The position numbers and the translations under genes were made by a program. The notes under the pieces were generated by a model. It searched no databases and was not told the DNA's origin. It saw only the letters and a list, made by a program, of their open reading frames with translations. Shown here in pieces: positions 10,976 to 31,330 of a stretch of DNA of 64,000 bases (its first letter is position 1; each line of letters starts with the position of its first letter). The stretch is from positions 127,270,640-127,334,639 of the forward strand of contig OY755039.1 in assembly GCA_963576565.1 (NCBI GenBank), written 5' to 3'. This DNA comes from Aspidapion aeneum (taxonomy: Eukaryota; Arthropoda; Insecta; Coleoptera; Brentidae).

Positions 10976-11379
10976 CGATCTACCGCAATATATTAAGTGG
11001 GTCGAAATACGTCAGACAAGGTCAATGATCTGGTGAGGCTCGGCGAACGTTGCGCTTATGGGAAGTAACTACCTCTGGGTTTATCGTTCTTGGTTGAAAC
11101 GAGCTTGACGTACCATAAATCCCTAGCTGATATCGATAGGCTTTTGGAGCACATCAGGTGCCATTTTGTATTTGCACATATTTATACTTCTCTGCAGGTA
11201 TTCAAAATTTAGACCCGCGTCGTTAAATTCGTTATTTATCTCCCCGTTTCGAAATACCTCAAATTTCGTCCATTTGTATTGCACGCATCGTTTGGTGGCT
11301 GAAACAAAAAAATCTTGTGAATCTCTGATCGTCTGCGGCCTTTTAAGAATTTAGTCCATAATACAACGGTCTAATTTTT
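10976..11379. other. No gene seen downstream of the TBRG1-like gene
   Basis: Mixed-composition sequence with no recognisable element or coding similarity. Lies 3' of the minus-strand TBRG1-like gene. Confidence 0.35.
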
Positions 11380-11690
11380 AAATGACCAGTACATATACAC
11401 CAAACTGCTCCGCGAACTCGCCGTTTGTGTGGCGCTCGCGCGCTGCTTACACCGTGCTAAACACGAATTCGTCCTGTTTTTGTGTTTTCAAGTTGCGCGC
11501 GCGCCGCTTTCAAGTCGTTTGCCTAAAACCAGCTTTCTTCGGCTCCTCTTTCTGTGTTCGCAGATCCTTTGGGACGGCATCGGCAGTTTGTTGTCGAGTT
11601 TTCATTATAATGCGTGCTTGTTGTTTTTCCGTGGATTGTAGAAAGCTCGTTAAAACGAATTCAACGAGCGACGCGCTTTATTAGGCTGAA
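11380..11690. other. GC-richer, CpG-rich island
   Basis: This stretch is clearly richer in G, C and CpG than its surroundings, with GCGCGCGCGCC near 11496. Plus-strand frames of 70-100 codons pass through it, and a short minus-strand frame begins MKTRQQTADAVPKD, but none shows a recognisable family. It could be a promoter or first exon of an unseen neighbour, or a repeat fragment. Confidence 0.35.
11677..11682 (-). promoter_or_regulatory. Candidate polyadenylation signal AATAAA
   Basis: TTTATT on the plus strand gives AATAAA on the minus strand, about 160 nt after the proposed TBRG1-like stop codon. Position is plausible; nothing confirms its use. Confidence 0.35.
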
Positions 11691-11844
11691 TTTTCGTAAC
11701 TAGCTTCATTTTGCTTTAAACTGATTCTTAAAAGAGTGCGGAAGCGCCATACCAAACCTACATCTTTCGAGGGTCGAACTTACTGAACTGAGGATACGAT
11801 TTGTAGGACTAGGACTGTTACCATTTATCACTTTTTTCAACTCG

Positions 11845-20997
<9,153 letters not shown>

Positions 20998-21215
20998 ATT
21001 GCACTTTAATAACTTAAAAAATTTAAAAACCTAAAAATGCAGAAAAGTAAACAAGTTTATTTCCTAACCTTAAAAAAGTGGATTTGGCAACACTGCTGCT
21101 CCGCGAACAAGAGAAGATTCGGGGCAGTGTGCACGGAAGACAATTCCATTAAAACCATTCTAGAGGCCGTGGATCAGCGCGAAATAATAGGGACTTATTA
21201 AGCCAGGTAATAATA
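20998..21215 (-). promoter_or_regulatory. Presumed 5' untranslated region and promoter of the TBRG1-like gene
   Basis: Sequence immediately upstream of the exon 1 ATG. It contains an AT-rich leader, a possible small 5' intron boundary (TTTTTAG near 21030) and a GC-richer patch (GCTGCTCCGCGAACAAG) at about 21095-21115. No firm core-promoter motif was identified; assignment is positional. Confidence 0.35.
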
Positions 21216-21463
21216 GTGTCGGGCAGTATTCTGACAGTTTTCCATTGAAAACTTACAGTTGATCTTTCAAAATTGACATACCAAAGTCGAATTTATAAAT
21301 ACAGTCGTTTATTTTAAATTAATAGTGACGGCACTATTAATTGCTGCTCTTATACGCTGTTTCCACCCAAGGACTGTAAACGTACTTAGAATACACAAAG
21401 GCCTAATTTTGAAAGAAGACAGCTGTTCTTAGAATGCTAAACTGTCAGAATAGTGCCCGACAC
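21216..21463. mobile_element. 248-bp MITE with about 24-bp TIRs
   Basis: The left end GTGTCGGGCAGTATTCTGAC and the right end GTCAGAATAGTGCCCGACAC are inverted repeats. The internal phrase ACCAAAGTCGAATTTA also occurs, inverted, in the MITE at 54069-54282, so the two are diverged family members. It lies about 220 bp upstream of the TBRG1-like start codon. Target duplication not evident. Confidence 0.8.
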
Positions 21464-22799
21464 AATTGCCTAATATGTGACGGCGCTCGACCTAAAACCT
21501 TGGTTGGGGTCAGCTATGGCTATGATGGAGAGTATATTTTTTACACGTGCTTCATCAGGTTCGTCCCCTCCTCAGAGTAATAATTACTCTAAGGTCCCCT
21601 CAAAAAGGGTTGCTTGTAGGAATTTCTGATAAGCTTATGCGATAATTTCTATGCCGACCCCGGGATTTATAAAGCCGGATGCGGAAGTTATTCACGAAAG
21701 TTGAAATTTGAAGGTTTGTATAGCTTTTGAGTTCCTAAGAACTTTAAGTTTTTAAAAGAATATTAGCAATTCAGAGTACGGTATACCAATGAACTATAAT
21801 ATTTTACAAAGTGACCGATATACATACCATATCAACGTCGAGGGGGCTCGCTCAGGTTTCTTTCAAACATGGGCGAATATACAGGGAGGTTTAAAGGGCT
21901 ATTCTCAAATTTACCATTGTCTAAATGTAACACAGTTGAGTTTGGCCAGATTGGCCTGGTCACTAATGTCAACCTAATAGAATTTGAATGTATAAGAAGA
22001 AGAAATAAACCTAAAAGCGGTGCGCGCAAGTTGTAGTTGTTTATGTAAAATTTATTTTATAAATGTGATTTGAAAAAGACACTTCATTTTAAAAAATACA
22101 AAATAGTATATCTAATCTACAAGGAAATAAGAACATTTTGTTATTTCTCAAAAACGAATAACAGTGACAAGTACAAGAAAATGGTATAGGACCCCCTCTC
22201 TAATTTCAAAAATCATTTGTCATTCTCGTTGATACAAACCAAAAGCAAAAAAATTGTTATCTTATTTTCAAAATTTTTGGCGCATTATTCCTTTATTTTA
22301 ATTTTTTTAACTGTAAAAATTATTTTTTTTGCTCAACATGTTTTATTATTCCACGTAAATTTTAGTACCCGTAAACGAATTATCAAACAAGTTTTCCTAG
22401 ATAAGATCTACCAGAATACGAGACCAACTAGAACAGAAGCAGTCGAGTAATAAACTGCTATATTATCGAGCGATGAAAATATCAATTGGAAGAATAATCA
22501 ATAACGCTGATTTCGTTTATTCCGCCCTTAAGACGTTTTTAAATTCCACTGATGATGACGATTGGACAATTGTCAAACAGATGCTAACCATTCTTCGTGA
22601 TTTTATGTATAAAGCATATATAATTATTTATTTCCTAAGTCAAGATTTTTTATTAATCAAGCGTGAATTAGGTACATAGATAAAAGCATAACTGTACATT
22701 AATATTACTTATCCGAGGGTTGTCTTTAAAGATTTGCATATACAGCTGGAATAAAACAGTAGATAACTTTTAAAGGCTATATTGTTTCTCTACGAAAAT
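21464..22799. other. Intergenic, no firm gene
   Basis: AT-rich sequence. A 68-codon frame at 22473-22679 contains NSTDDDDWTIVKQMLTILRD, faintly like a hAT transposase middle region, but this is too weak to call. Confidence 0.3.
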
Positions 22800-22962
22800 T
22801 AATGTAACTATAGAATCGTGAACAGATGACTTTTGTTAGCTTTTCTTCATCTTGGAACTCCGAAACAAACGAATCACGTTTATTTTCAGTTTCATATAAG
22901 TAAAAACCAATGACAATGCTGTACACGTTTTTCGAGTTTCCCGCCTCAAAGCGGTCTAGAGT
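22800..22962 (-). pseudogene. mariner transposase fragment
   Basis: The minus strand reads RFEAGNSKNVYSIVIG, then LYETENKRDSFVSEFQDEEK and LTKVICSR. This is the region around and after the first catalytic aspartate of mariner transposases (usual form VTGDE.W.Y.Y.PE.K..S..W). The catalytic residue region is degraded and only about 54 codons remain. Part of it matches the decayed mariner at 49.7-50.7 kb (GNSKNV). Confidence 0.7.
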
Positions 22963-24082
22963 TAGTTAGGTTAGTCCTGACCCGTGGGTGAAAAAAGAGA
23001 TGACTATCATATTTACCACATGCTAAAAAAAAACAGCTATTGAGAAACCGGCCTTGAGAAAACTAGTGCAATTTTTTTGTATTCTTTTGATCAGTGTTGC
23101 ACTCAGTGCACGCTGGAACACTCCACCATGCATTCCAACATATCTGCATTGGCAACACTGTTCTAGTGACATTTCGCAAATGTCGCAAATGTTCTAGACG
23201 TGTGATGGTGCAGCACAGCAAATGTAAAAATAAACTTTGATTTTAGCTTAGGAAAGTGCGTTTTAATTATCGAATTCTCTCGAACAAGGTGGCTTTAGTT
23301 TTAAAAACCGGCGCATGATATGTGAACAGGCAAAACTACTTTTAGGTAAGGCAATTTGGGCTAAATATTTTGTTTTACTTCCTTGTACCCCGTGCTTATT
23401 TTTGGTGAGTGAAGGCAATGAATATATGATCAATATAATTATTTTTAAAATACTACTTTACATTTCGAAGCCAGAACTATTTGGTCTTTTGCTCCAAATA
23501 TAATATTTCCAAGCTTTATTAACTTTTACTAAATATTTGGGGTTTTATTTTGCATTTTCATATTATAAATAGGAGTGATTGCTGTCACTCAATCAACCTT
23601 ATGTCAAATTTGATGGCTGAAAAAAAATGTGTTCCTTTTTTGTGTAGAAAATTTCTTAAATTCTTTGTTATTGTAAAATGTCACTGTAAAGAGCAGTGGC
23701 AAAAGTATACCTTTTATGTTTGTAAGTTCATGCTTCACACATATGACTAGCAATTTCCTGATTAAACCTAATTCATACAAGTCTGGGTTATTGATTTTTG
23801 CTCAATAAGGAAATGAAATGGTATGGTAAGTTTGACCCTCATTGTATAGGTACTTCAAATTTAGAAAAAAATACAAAAATTTCCTTAATAAATTAACTCT
23901 TACACCATGATATGTAAATGCAGTTCGCCTCGGCGGTTCTCAGTTCAGAGATAATAAAATTTTATATTTGAGCTTGTAAAGTTTGCATCTACTAATTAAA
24001 AGGCAGAAATTAATCAGATATAATGTTATTTAGGTTATTCAAGTGCAGTTTGTTGCATTAATATCGATTGTATAGTTCAAGA
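22963..24082. other. Intergenic, no firm gene
   Basis: No recognised element. A short plus-strand frame beginning MICEQAKLLLG at 23315 ends at a good donor-like TTTTAG|GTAAGG, which could be a small first exon, but no partner exon was found. Confidence 0.3.
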
Positions 24083-24591
24083 CGAGGGGTGAACAGCTAA
24101 CCCAAAATGTGTACACCAATTGTGAAAAGCCACAATTTTTTGCTAAGATTGTGAGGGATTGTGGCAAGATTGTGGAGGACTGTGCAGCGGCATAGTGTAC
24201 CTGCGTACCTGAAGGGGGGGGCTGTCCCATCAAAAATTCTGGTGACAAAAAAAAAAAACAAAAAAGGTCATCATGCCTATAGTTTCCTTGGCTGTCCTCT
24301 TAATTTACCGTTACCTGCCCTGCTACTTAATAACAACGGGGTGACCAGCTAACCCCAAAATGTGTGTGCCAATTGTGAAAATCCACAATCTTTTGCTAAG
24401 ATTGTGAGGGATTGTGTAAAGATTGTGAGGGATTGTGGTAAGATTGTGAGGGATTGTGGTAAGATTGTGAAGGATTGTGAAAGATTGTGACAGATTGTGG
24501 GTGATTGGGAGGGATTGTGTAAAGATTGTGAAGGATTGTGAACAGATTGTGAGAAATGTGTACACCAATTGTGAGAGCTGTTCACCCCTCG
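24083..24591. mobile_element. TIR element with minisatellite core and 8-bp target duplication
   Basis: 16-bp termini: CGAGGGGTGAACAGCT at 24083-24098 and AGCTGTTCACCCCTCG to 24591. GTTCAAGA flanks both sides (24075-24082 and 24592-24599). Inside each end is a GTGTACACCAATTGTGA block. The core (about 24400-24555) is a minisatellite of GATTGTGAGG-type units, and a partial second left end stands at about 24338. An 8-bp duplication suggests hAT-like mobilisation. No transposase is encoded. Confidence 0.8.
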
Positions 24592-25562
24592 GTTCAAGAG
24601 TTATAATGAAAAAAAAATTGTCCAGTTTTTTTTGGTCCACCCGGTATACAGTGTTATATTTTTATTATTTATATATAATATTTTTCTACTTAAAGATAAT
24701 TTATAATGTTTAATTTATTTTTCCCATAATTCAATTCAATTTAAATAAGCTTTATTGTCAAAAAACTAAAAATTCTGTTGACAAAGCATTGTACCAGACC
24801 TACCAGAAAATACATATTAACAAATATTGGTTAAAACAAAATAATCAAACAAAACAAAATTATTGAACAATACAAAATAATGAAAAAAAAAAATTACTTA
24901 ACAAAATAAAATTATTTAACAAAATAAAATTACTGAACTGAATAAAATTCCACACACACTCCACAAACATCTACACTAATACTTTTAAAATGGTAATACT
25001 TAATAAATATTTTTGAAGCCTATTACGAAATGTCTTGTATTCACTGATAGACTTTATGCCATCATATATAATAGAGTTTTTGGTTAACAATGATTTCGGT
25101 ATTGGCATCGAAGAAATAATTTATTCCATGGTATTGGCAAAAGCAAATACTTGTATGTCTTAGATTGTGTCTTGATTCTTTGCTACAGCCTTCAAATTTA
25201 AAAAATATTAATTAAGCAGTTTCCAGAATAAATAAACTTGGGATAGTCAGAATTTCCTAGCGTACAAAAAGTTGTATAACTTTCTCTGGTGTTAACTTGA
25301 CAAATATAACGGCTCATTCTTGCAATACAAAGGTGAGTTGAACTGCACTTTGAGAGGAGAAACCCCAAAATGCTATACCATACCTTAGGTGAGAGTCCAC
25401 TAGGGCATAGTATGCAGTTTTTTCTGTACACTTCCCCAGTTCCAAGGAAACATTCTTTACTATATAGAAACCTTGTGCCAATTTTTTGTTGTTGTAGTTC
25501 AATGTGACAATCAAACCTAAGTTTGGCATCGATGTGCATACCAAGAAATTTTACTACATCCT
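24592..25562 (-). pseudogene. LINE 3' end with ORF2 C-terminal remnant
   Basis: Reading down from 25562: VKFLGMHIDAKLRFDCHIE, a frame change, LAQGFYIVKNVSLELGK, AYYALVDSHLRYGIAFWGFS, then after another change RYICQVNTRE and further fragments to about 25040. HLRYGI..WG is the common C-terminal phrase of jockey-type ORF2. The 3' untranslated tail reaches about 24728, with AATAAAGC near 24745 and an AATTGAATTGAAT tail. Dead copy with several frameshifts. Confidence 0.78.
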
Positions 25563-26917
25563 TTTTTCTTTAATATAATAATTTAACCATCACTTAAATG
25601 GTAACCCTAGCAGTTAAGAGAGGCCTATTTACAAACAGTTCTGTTTGAGCCATAGGGACAGAATGCCATACATTTGTTATTGTTTCATGCTCAAGTATTG
25701 TATGACTGGTTGTGAGAGGTCAGTAGCCTGTTCAGGAGAATAGCACTGAAAAACAAAACTTGTTTTTTATTTACACAAATAAAAGTGTTGGTCTGCTTGT
25801 GCTAATCATTCCAAGGTGATATTATAATATTTTTTAAATAATTAGTACTGCAGAAAAATATTGTAAAATGAGTTTTTTGGGCTTCACTATCCAAAAATAT
25901 GGATTAAAAAAAAAAGAAAAGTAGGAAAGTCAGTTACATGTACAGGGGGGCGACTTTAAATTGAACACTGCCTCTAGCAGGTTAAATATTGTTTTTTTTT
26001 TTTTTTTAACAGGCTTGCTTCATTATCCAAAAAATATTTTATCAGAACCACGGATAGGGGTCTACTAACATACACCTTTTTTTTAAGATTGGACCCTACT
26101 TGTAATATCTCATTCGACAGTTTATGAAAAAAGAGAAACAACAAAATAATTTTTTTGACATAGGTATGTCATTAACTAACTACTGGCTTTTATTAAGGTT
26201 AGGTGTAAGAATAGTCTGTGACTAAACCTCGCCCTATTTTGTAATAAATGTCGATTAAATAAATTAATTAAAATTTCAACAATTGATGGATTGAATTTGA
26301 CCAAAATAAAAGCGGCAAATCCAAAATGGCCTTTTTAACCATTGACATTTTATTCGCTGGTTTAGAAATGTGAAGTGCTTGGTCAACCACTGTTTTTTTA
26401 ATTACATTTCAGGGTCTTAAAACATCATTACTTTTTCCATTAGAGAAGGAAAAGTCCGAGAATTTTTTTCTATTTCAGCAAAAACACAAAAAAAATAACT
26501 GACAGTCTTCGCCATTTTGACAAGGCCCTAATAAAAGTATATTTGGTTTGGTTAGGCTGCCTACCAGTACCAAAGTATTTTAATCATGTTTTCAATGGTA
26601 CTGTCAAACGCATTGTGTACCCACTCTTTCTATTTTGGTTGGTTGTTAAATCAAATCTCTAGCTGTTCTAATATCTCTGGCTAGACCTCATTCAAGAGAT
26701 TATTTAAAAAGAAAAACAATGAAATTTTTTTTTATTGACATCAAAAAAAAATATGCTATTAGTCTTTTTTAATATCGCGAGTTGGGTCATTCTATTTGTA
26801 AGTTTTGTTTGGGTAGACCCTTTTTTGGGGGGTCCAACCAAAAAGTTTTTGCATCAGAAAGAAAGCCTGTAAAAAAACTCAGTCGACATGTTTTTGTTTT
26901 TTCCAAAATACCAAATA
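25563..26917. other. Intergenic, no gene seen
   Basis: AT-rich sequence with a long T-run near 25990 and CCAAAATGGC phrases near 26320. No coding similarity recognised. Confidence 0.35.
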
Positions 26918-27547
26918 CAGGGCTCTCAACACCTACATATTTTATGAAAATGTTCATATTTTTTTTTCAGACTTCATAAAACATCATATTTTTAGAGAAA
27001 CCTTCATATTTTTTATATTTTCCCCAATGAAGAAACTTTAGTCATAGAATAAGTGTGGAAATTTTCAATATTTTTCCTAGTCTTGAACTGTGAGTTCCTT
27101 TTAGTTTATTATTAGTTTGTTGCCTCTGAGAAAGTCGGAATAAAGTAGGGCTTTTTTGCCTTTTGTTTTATTAATCTTATGTTTGTTGCATTTTTTATGT
27201 TAATTAGTTTTTGGTCATTCATGGTTAGTACTGAAAAAGTCTAATTGACCAGGGCTTTTTCATGAATTTTATACTTAAGTTTTCTGTGTTACTATATTTA
27301 CAGGGTGTTTTGGTATCTTTCCACAAAACTCGCGGCTACAGACTAAAATGCACTCTGGCTCCTTCGATTTCGAGGTTATGTTTTAATTGTTTTGTTTTTG
27401 TTCAAATAGCCTGGGACTGTTTAAAGTTTGAAGTCCCTTCCAGTTTTAAAAATTAGTCAGTGTTTTATATTTGTCGTGTAGTTAGTTCGGTCAAATTTAT
27501 TTTGTGTTATTGTTTCAATTCATATAAAAATACATCGACCTAAAAAT

Positions 27548-27637
27548 ATGGAATGTACCCAGTGCACTCAAGAGATCAGTTTTTCTTCCAAATCTAATTT
27601 AAGAGCTCATTTAAAAAAATACTCTGTCAATCTATGG
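27548..27637 (+). pseudogene. Zinc-finger N-terminal fragment of a hAT-like transposase
   Basis: ATG at 27548 opens MECTQCTQEISFSSKSNLRA followed by HLKK, a C-x2-C...H zinc-finger start of the BED/C2H2 type found at the N-terminus of many hAT transposases. The frame runs into the HINE-like copy B just after HLKK, so the second half of the finger is lost. No other transposase part was recognised. Confidence 0.5.
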
Positions 27638-28650
27638 GCACCTAAGCTCACACTAGGTACTACAGTTATAGTGTACGTGTGAGCTAATATAACTATTCAA
27701 TTCAATTCAATTCAATTCTTTATTGTACATCGACTTATAAAAGTATATACAATGTCAAATTTTACATCAAAAAATACTATATAATATTACATTTAACTCT
27801 AGTCAATGATCAAAAAGGTCATTAATGCTATAGAAACATTTATCAATAAGGTAGCTCTGTAGTCTTTTTTTGAACTGTTTTTCTGATGTGACATTATTTA
27901 TTTCATTAGGAATTTTGTTATATACATAACTAGCAAAACATTTTGGACTTTTCCTAAAAGCTGATAGATGAAAATTTGGAATCAAGATTTTACTTGTTTG
28001 CCTAGTATTATAGTTATGACTTGTTGAAACTGTTGGGAATTTGCTTTTGTTTCTCCTTACAAACTAAAATATATTTTATTGAACTCCAGACTCAATTACC
28101 TTTCGTTTGATACCACACAAGTCATGTTTTGACTTAAACTTTAATTTTTCAAATCTACCCCCCACCTTTTTTTTAAACTAAAATGTATTTTGTTTAACTC
28201 CACACTCAATTACCTTTCGTTGGATATCACACACGCTATTTTTCCACATAAACACAAATTTTTTAAGTTTTTCCACACTCTTTTTTTAAAAGTAAAATGT
28301 ATTTTATTTAACTCCAGACGCAATTACCTTTCGTTTGATATTACACATGCCATATTTTTACATAAACTCTAATTTTTGAAATATAATCCCACCCTTTTAT
28401 TTGACTTTTGTTTGGTGGATTTTGTTCATTTTTAAATGGGACCATCTCGACCCAAAACCCAGCGTAGGTACCAAATTTCATTAAAATCGGGCAAGCGGTT
28501 TTTGAGTTATGCGCGTTGGTCGTTACAGACAGACAGACGGCGCAACAAAAAAGTTTCAAAATCATCTGAAACGCAAAGATATATAAAAAATTTTGAAATC
28601 GGAGCAACTTTTTTTTTCTCGAAAAAATTAGGATCACAATAGCTCACACT
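27618..28650 (-). mobile_element. HINE/Helentron-like repeat, copy B (inverted, interrupted)
   Basis: Minus-strand copy of the family at 15749. Its 3' end (AATACTCTG on the plus strand) is at 27618, the 3' palindrome at 27645-27685, tandem repeats with TTACCTTTCGTTTGATA at about 28095-28340, and the conserved GAGTTATGCGCGTTGGTCGT block near 28505. The central microsatellite is almost gone (only GACAGACAGACGG). The 5' palindrome is cut after AGCTCACACT (28641-28650) and joined to a 30-bp piece of the internal repeat. A LINE tail interrupts it at 27695-28061. Confidence 0.8.
27695..28061 (-). mobile_element. Short LINE 3' fragment inserted in HINE copy B
   Basis: The minus strand ends in a (TTGAA)n tail seen as ATTCAATTCAATTCAATTC on the plus strand near 27695, preceded by AATAAAG. 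The ORF end (27985-27803) reads SPKCFASYVYNKIPNEINNV and QFKKRLQSYLIDKCFYSIND, a typical LINE ORF2 C-terminus (Y.YN..P......F...L...L....FYS). AACT appears on both sides of the insertion and may be the target duplication. Comparison with copy A shows the interrupted host sequence. Confidence 0.75.
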
Positions 28651-28974
28651 ACACAAACGAAAGGTAATTTAGTCTGGAGTTGAGCCTAAGCCAGAAGAGA
28701 CAATTGTAATAGCAAATCAATTGTTACATTCTTGATTCCTAAAAATAATAAAAACCTAATAGAGTAAATACCTAGAAGAATAATTTATTTTTGCATCTGC
28801 CCACTTGTTATTTTTGTGTTTCCCAAAATCTTTTTTTGAGTTCAGCTAATAGCTTAAACATTTCACATTTTGTTTTATATTGAGTCTTCATTATAAATGT
28901 AATTTAATTATATAGTACCAAATTTTCCATAAATCCTAAACCTCAAAAAGATTTAGCCTGGATTCCTATAGTTC

Positions 28975-29757
28975 GGAGCCTAAGCCACTTTTGTCTGCAT
29001 TTTTGGGTACCGTAATGATACTTGGTACGAATATAGTACAACACTGTAGTATTATTTTATTGGCTGAACTGAATACCGGGTGTCCCATTAAAAAAAATGT
29101 GGTTTTTTTAACATAACTCACCTACTCGTCATTTGATTTTCTTTTCGTTCATCACCATCATAATCAGAGAAAAAAAATACCACAACTTTGTCTATTTAAC
29201 CGACCCTGTAGCTCTAATATTAGCGAAGTAAGTAATAGTGGCGACTTAACTCTTAACACCCTGTACATTATAATTCAAAAATCCCAGAAACTTCATTTTT
29301 ACTTAATTTATCAAATTTTATTAAGTTAGGTTTGATTAAGTGTTTTTAATATTCTCTCACGTAGATCTCAGAACAGGTACATTTCAGGTGTCAGTTTTTG
29401 ATATATCATGTGAACAGTTTGACGTTTTGACTTAATTTATATCTGTCCTCGTTCCTTTTGCTCCCTTCCCTGAAAAAAACCGTTTTCAAAACTTTACTTT
29501 TTGTAAATTTTTTGGATTTACAAGCTATAAGGTGAAACAAACAAAAAACTGTACGCGAAATGAGTTTCATATTTAATTTATAAATTTTTTCTTGCCCACC
29601 TCAAGTACGCCCCTGTATCTGGGCCCTGCACTGGGTTCCATCGGAGCACCTCTTCTAAAATGGCATCTCTAGGTGTCTACTACCTCTGTGCCAAATTTTA
29701 TTACGGTACGGAAAAATGCAGACAAACCCCAAAATTTCCCTCTTAGGCCCCGAACTA
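28975..29757. mobile_element. TIR element within the hAT-like element
   Basis: The left end (AGTTCGGAGCCTAAG, then TTTGTCTGCATTTTTGGGTA and CCGTAAT) is repeated inverted at the right end (ATTACGGTACGGAAAAATGC, AGACAAACCCC, CTTAGGCCCCGAACT). An inner pair, GGGTGTCCCATTAA near 29069 and AACACCCTGTA near 29264, suggests another small element of the ACAGGGTG family inside. No coding sequence. Confidence 0.6.
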
Positions 29758-30293
29758 CTACGAATTTTAAAAATATACGTTCAAATTAACCCGCGAAATC
29801 GAAGGAGCTATTTTTTTAAGTTAAATCATTAACATATTAATTTGTAAGATGTTCCGTAAGAGATTTACAATGTTTGTGTTTTTTTATAACTTTTTGATGG
29901 TATAGGATAAATCCTACAACTTTTGCATTTATAATTTTTTTCTATTTCTTTGAATAATTGCAGTAGACCTTGTTGTAAAATATGCTTTAAAAAATGTGCC
30001 TTATTTTTGTTTGGCCATACCCCATCCAGGCCTAATTCAACTTAAAAATGTTTGTTAATACTTTTCTTAATAAATAAAATTAAGAAATATATATTTTTGC
30101 TTGGTAAATGAGTTTTCCTAAGAAAAAGTTGGATTTGACATAACAAGCCATTTGGTAGAGGACCCAAAAAAACTTTTTATTCATATTACCTTCATATTTT
30201 GTTTTTTTAATTTCATATATTTCATAATTTTATTAAAAAAGTTCATATTTTTTATATTATTTTGCTGTTTATCTGTTGAGAGCCCTGCAAATA

Positions 30294-31116
30294 ATAACCC
30301 GCTGGAGGCAGGGCTTTATTTAAAGTCGCCACCCTGTATGTAATGCAAATACAAATATAGGAAATCAAGTAAGCAATAAACATAAGCTAAAAATCTGAAA
30401 ATAAAACTTTTTTTCTGCCCAAATTAAATAATTATTTGTTGATTTTCCCAAAGGATTCAATTGGTTCTTAGAATCAATAAATAGGTAATTTAATGATTAA
30501 TTAATGTCATTTTATGATATGTGTTTTTAACCCCGATTTTTCTTAACTTTTAACTTTGTGAGGAAAGTAAAATGTAATTAAAATACCTGCAAGTTCTTTA
30601 AAAATAAAATTGAATCATACTTTGACCATAATTTGTCATGATTTTTTTATGTTGACATATGTGTGTAAAATGCTGTTCTGGAAAGTATGTAAGAATTATT
30701 TAAATTTAAAGTTTTTATTTACATATAGTATAGCAATATGACTGGTGAGAAACCACTCAAAAGTGAGCCACAATAAACCCTGGTGGTCGCAGTGCACGGA
30801 TTGCAAGGCCCACTCACATAGTATGAATCATCATTAGCTAGGAAATAACCACCATCAAAAAATTTGTGTCACTGTTGCGGATTTTATTTGATTGCCCGGG
30901 ATTGTGATGGATTGCGGTGACCAGATTGCGATTGTTTAGGGTGGCCAGAATGCGAAAATGAGGATTTTGAAAAAAATTGCCTTTGATAAATTTTGATGAA
31001 CAAAAATAAAAGATTGTCCCTCTGCTTTTCTGAGTCGAACATTAATGTCATTTTTTGCAAAGAGAAGATGGTTATTAGTGGATACGGATGTATTATGTTA
31101 ATAGATGGCGCAAACA
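30294..31116. other. Intergenic, no gene seen
   Basis: AT-rich sequence. A few GATTGTGATGGATTGCGG phrases near 30900-30950 recall the minisatellite core at 24.4 kb. No coding similarity. Confidence 0.35.
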
Positions 31117-31330
31117 TAGTGACATTCATCAAAAGTAGAAGACTAGCTTGGTCGGGACATGTAGAGAGACTGGATGAGACACGAACACGAAGCAAAATAA
31201 TAACTTAAGACCTGCAGGAACGAGAGTAAAAGGGAGGCTACGAAAAAGTGGATAGACAATGTTGAAAATGAATATGGGAATAAGTTGACGAAGAATCGTA
31301 CCAGATAGGGCATAATGCCACTAGAAGAAG
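31117..31330 (+). pseudogene. LINE ORF2 C-terminal fragment
   Basis: The plus strand reads TFIKSRRLAWSGHVERLDET, then RTRSKII and a stop. Degraded continuations are recognisable as GR.RK.W and RIVPDR-like pieces in other frames. (R/K).(R/L).W.GHV.R is the standard C-terminal signature of RTE/jockey-like ORF2 proteins. Many lesions; short fragment. Confidence 0.65.

Larger units (their letters stand above)
26918..30287 (+). mobile_element. hAT-like element, 3.4 kb, with nested insertions
   Basis: 14-bp termini CAGGGCTCTCAACA at 26918 and TGTTGAGAGCCCTG ending at 30287, both followed inward by repeated TTCATATTTT motifs. CAAATA flanks both sides (26912-26917 and 30288-30293). The CAGGG.TCTCAA form is typical of hAT ends. 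The interior contains a short zinc-finger start exon, a HINE-like element (copy B) and a separate TIR element (28975-29757). No transposase catalytic region was recognised. Confidence 0.65.

Noticed and set aside
11382..11684. 100-codon cysteine-rich plus-strand frame
   Set aside because: Lies in a GC-rich island, shows no family motif and no splice context. Kept only as a compositional feature.
22473..22679. Possible hAT transposase middle region (NSTDDDDWTIVKQML)
   Set aside because: Similarity is faint and confined to one phrase; no flanking ends or other domains found.
23315..23350. Short frame MICEQAKLLLG followed by a good splice donor
   Set aside because: No partner exon in the correct phase was found; a donor alone is weak evidence.
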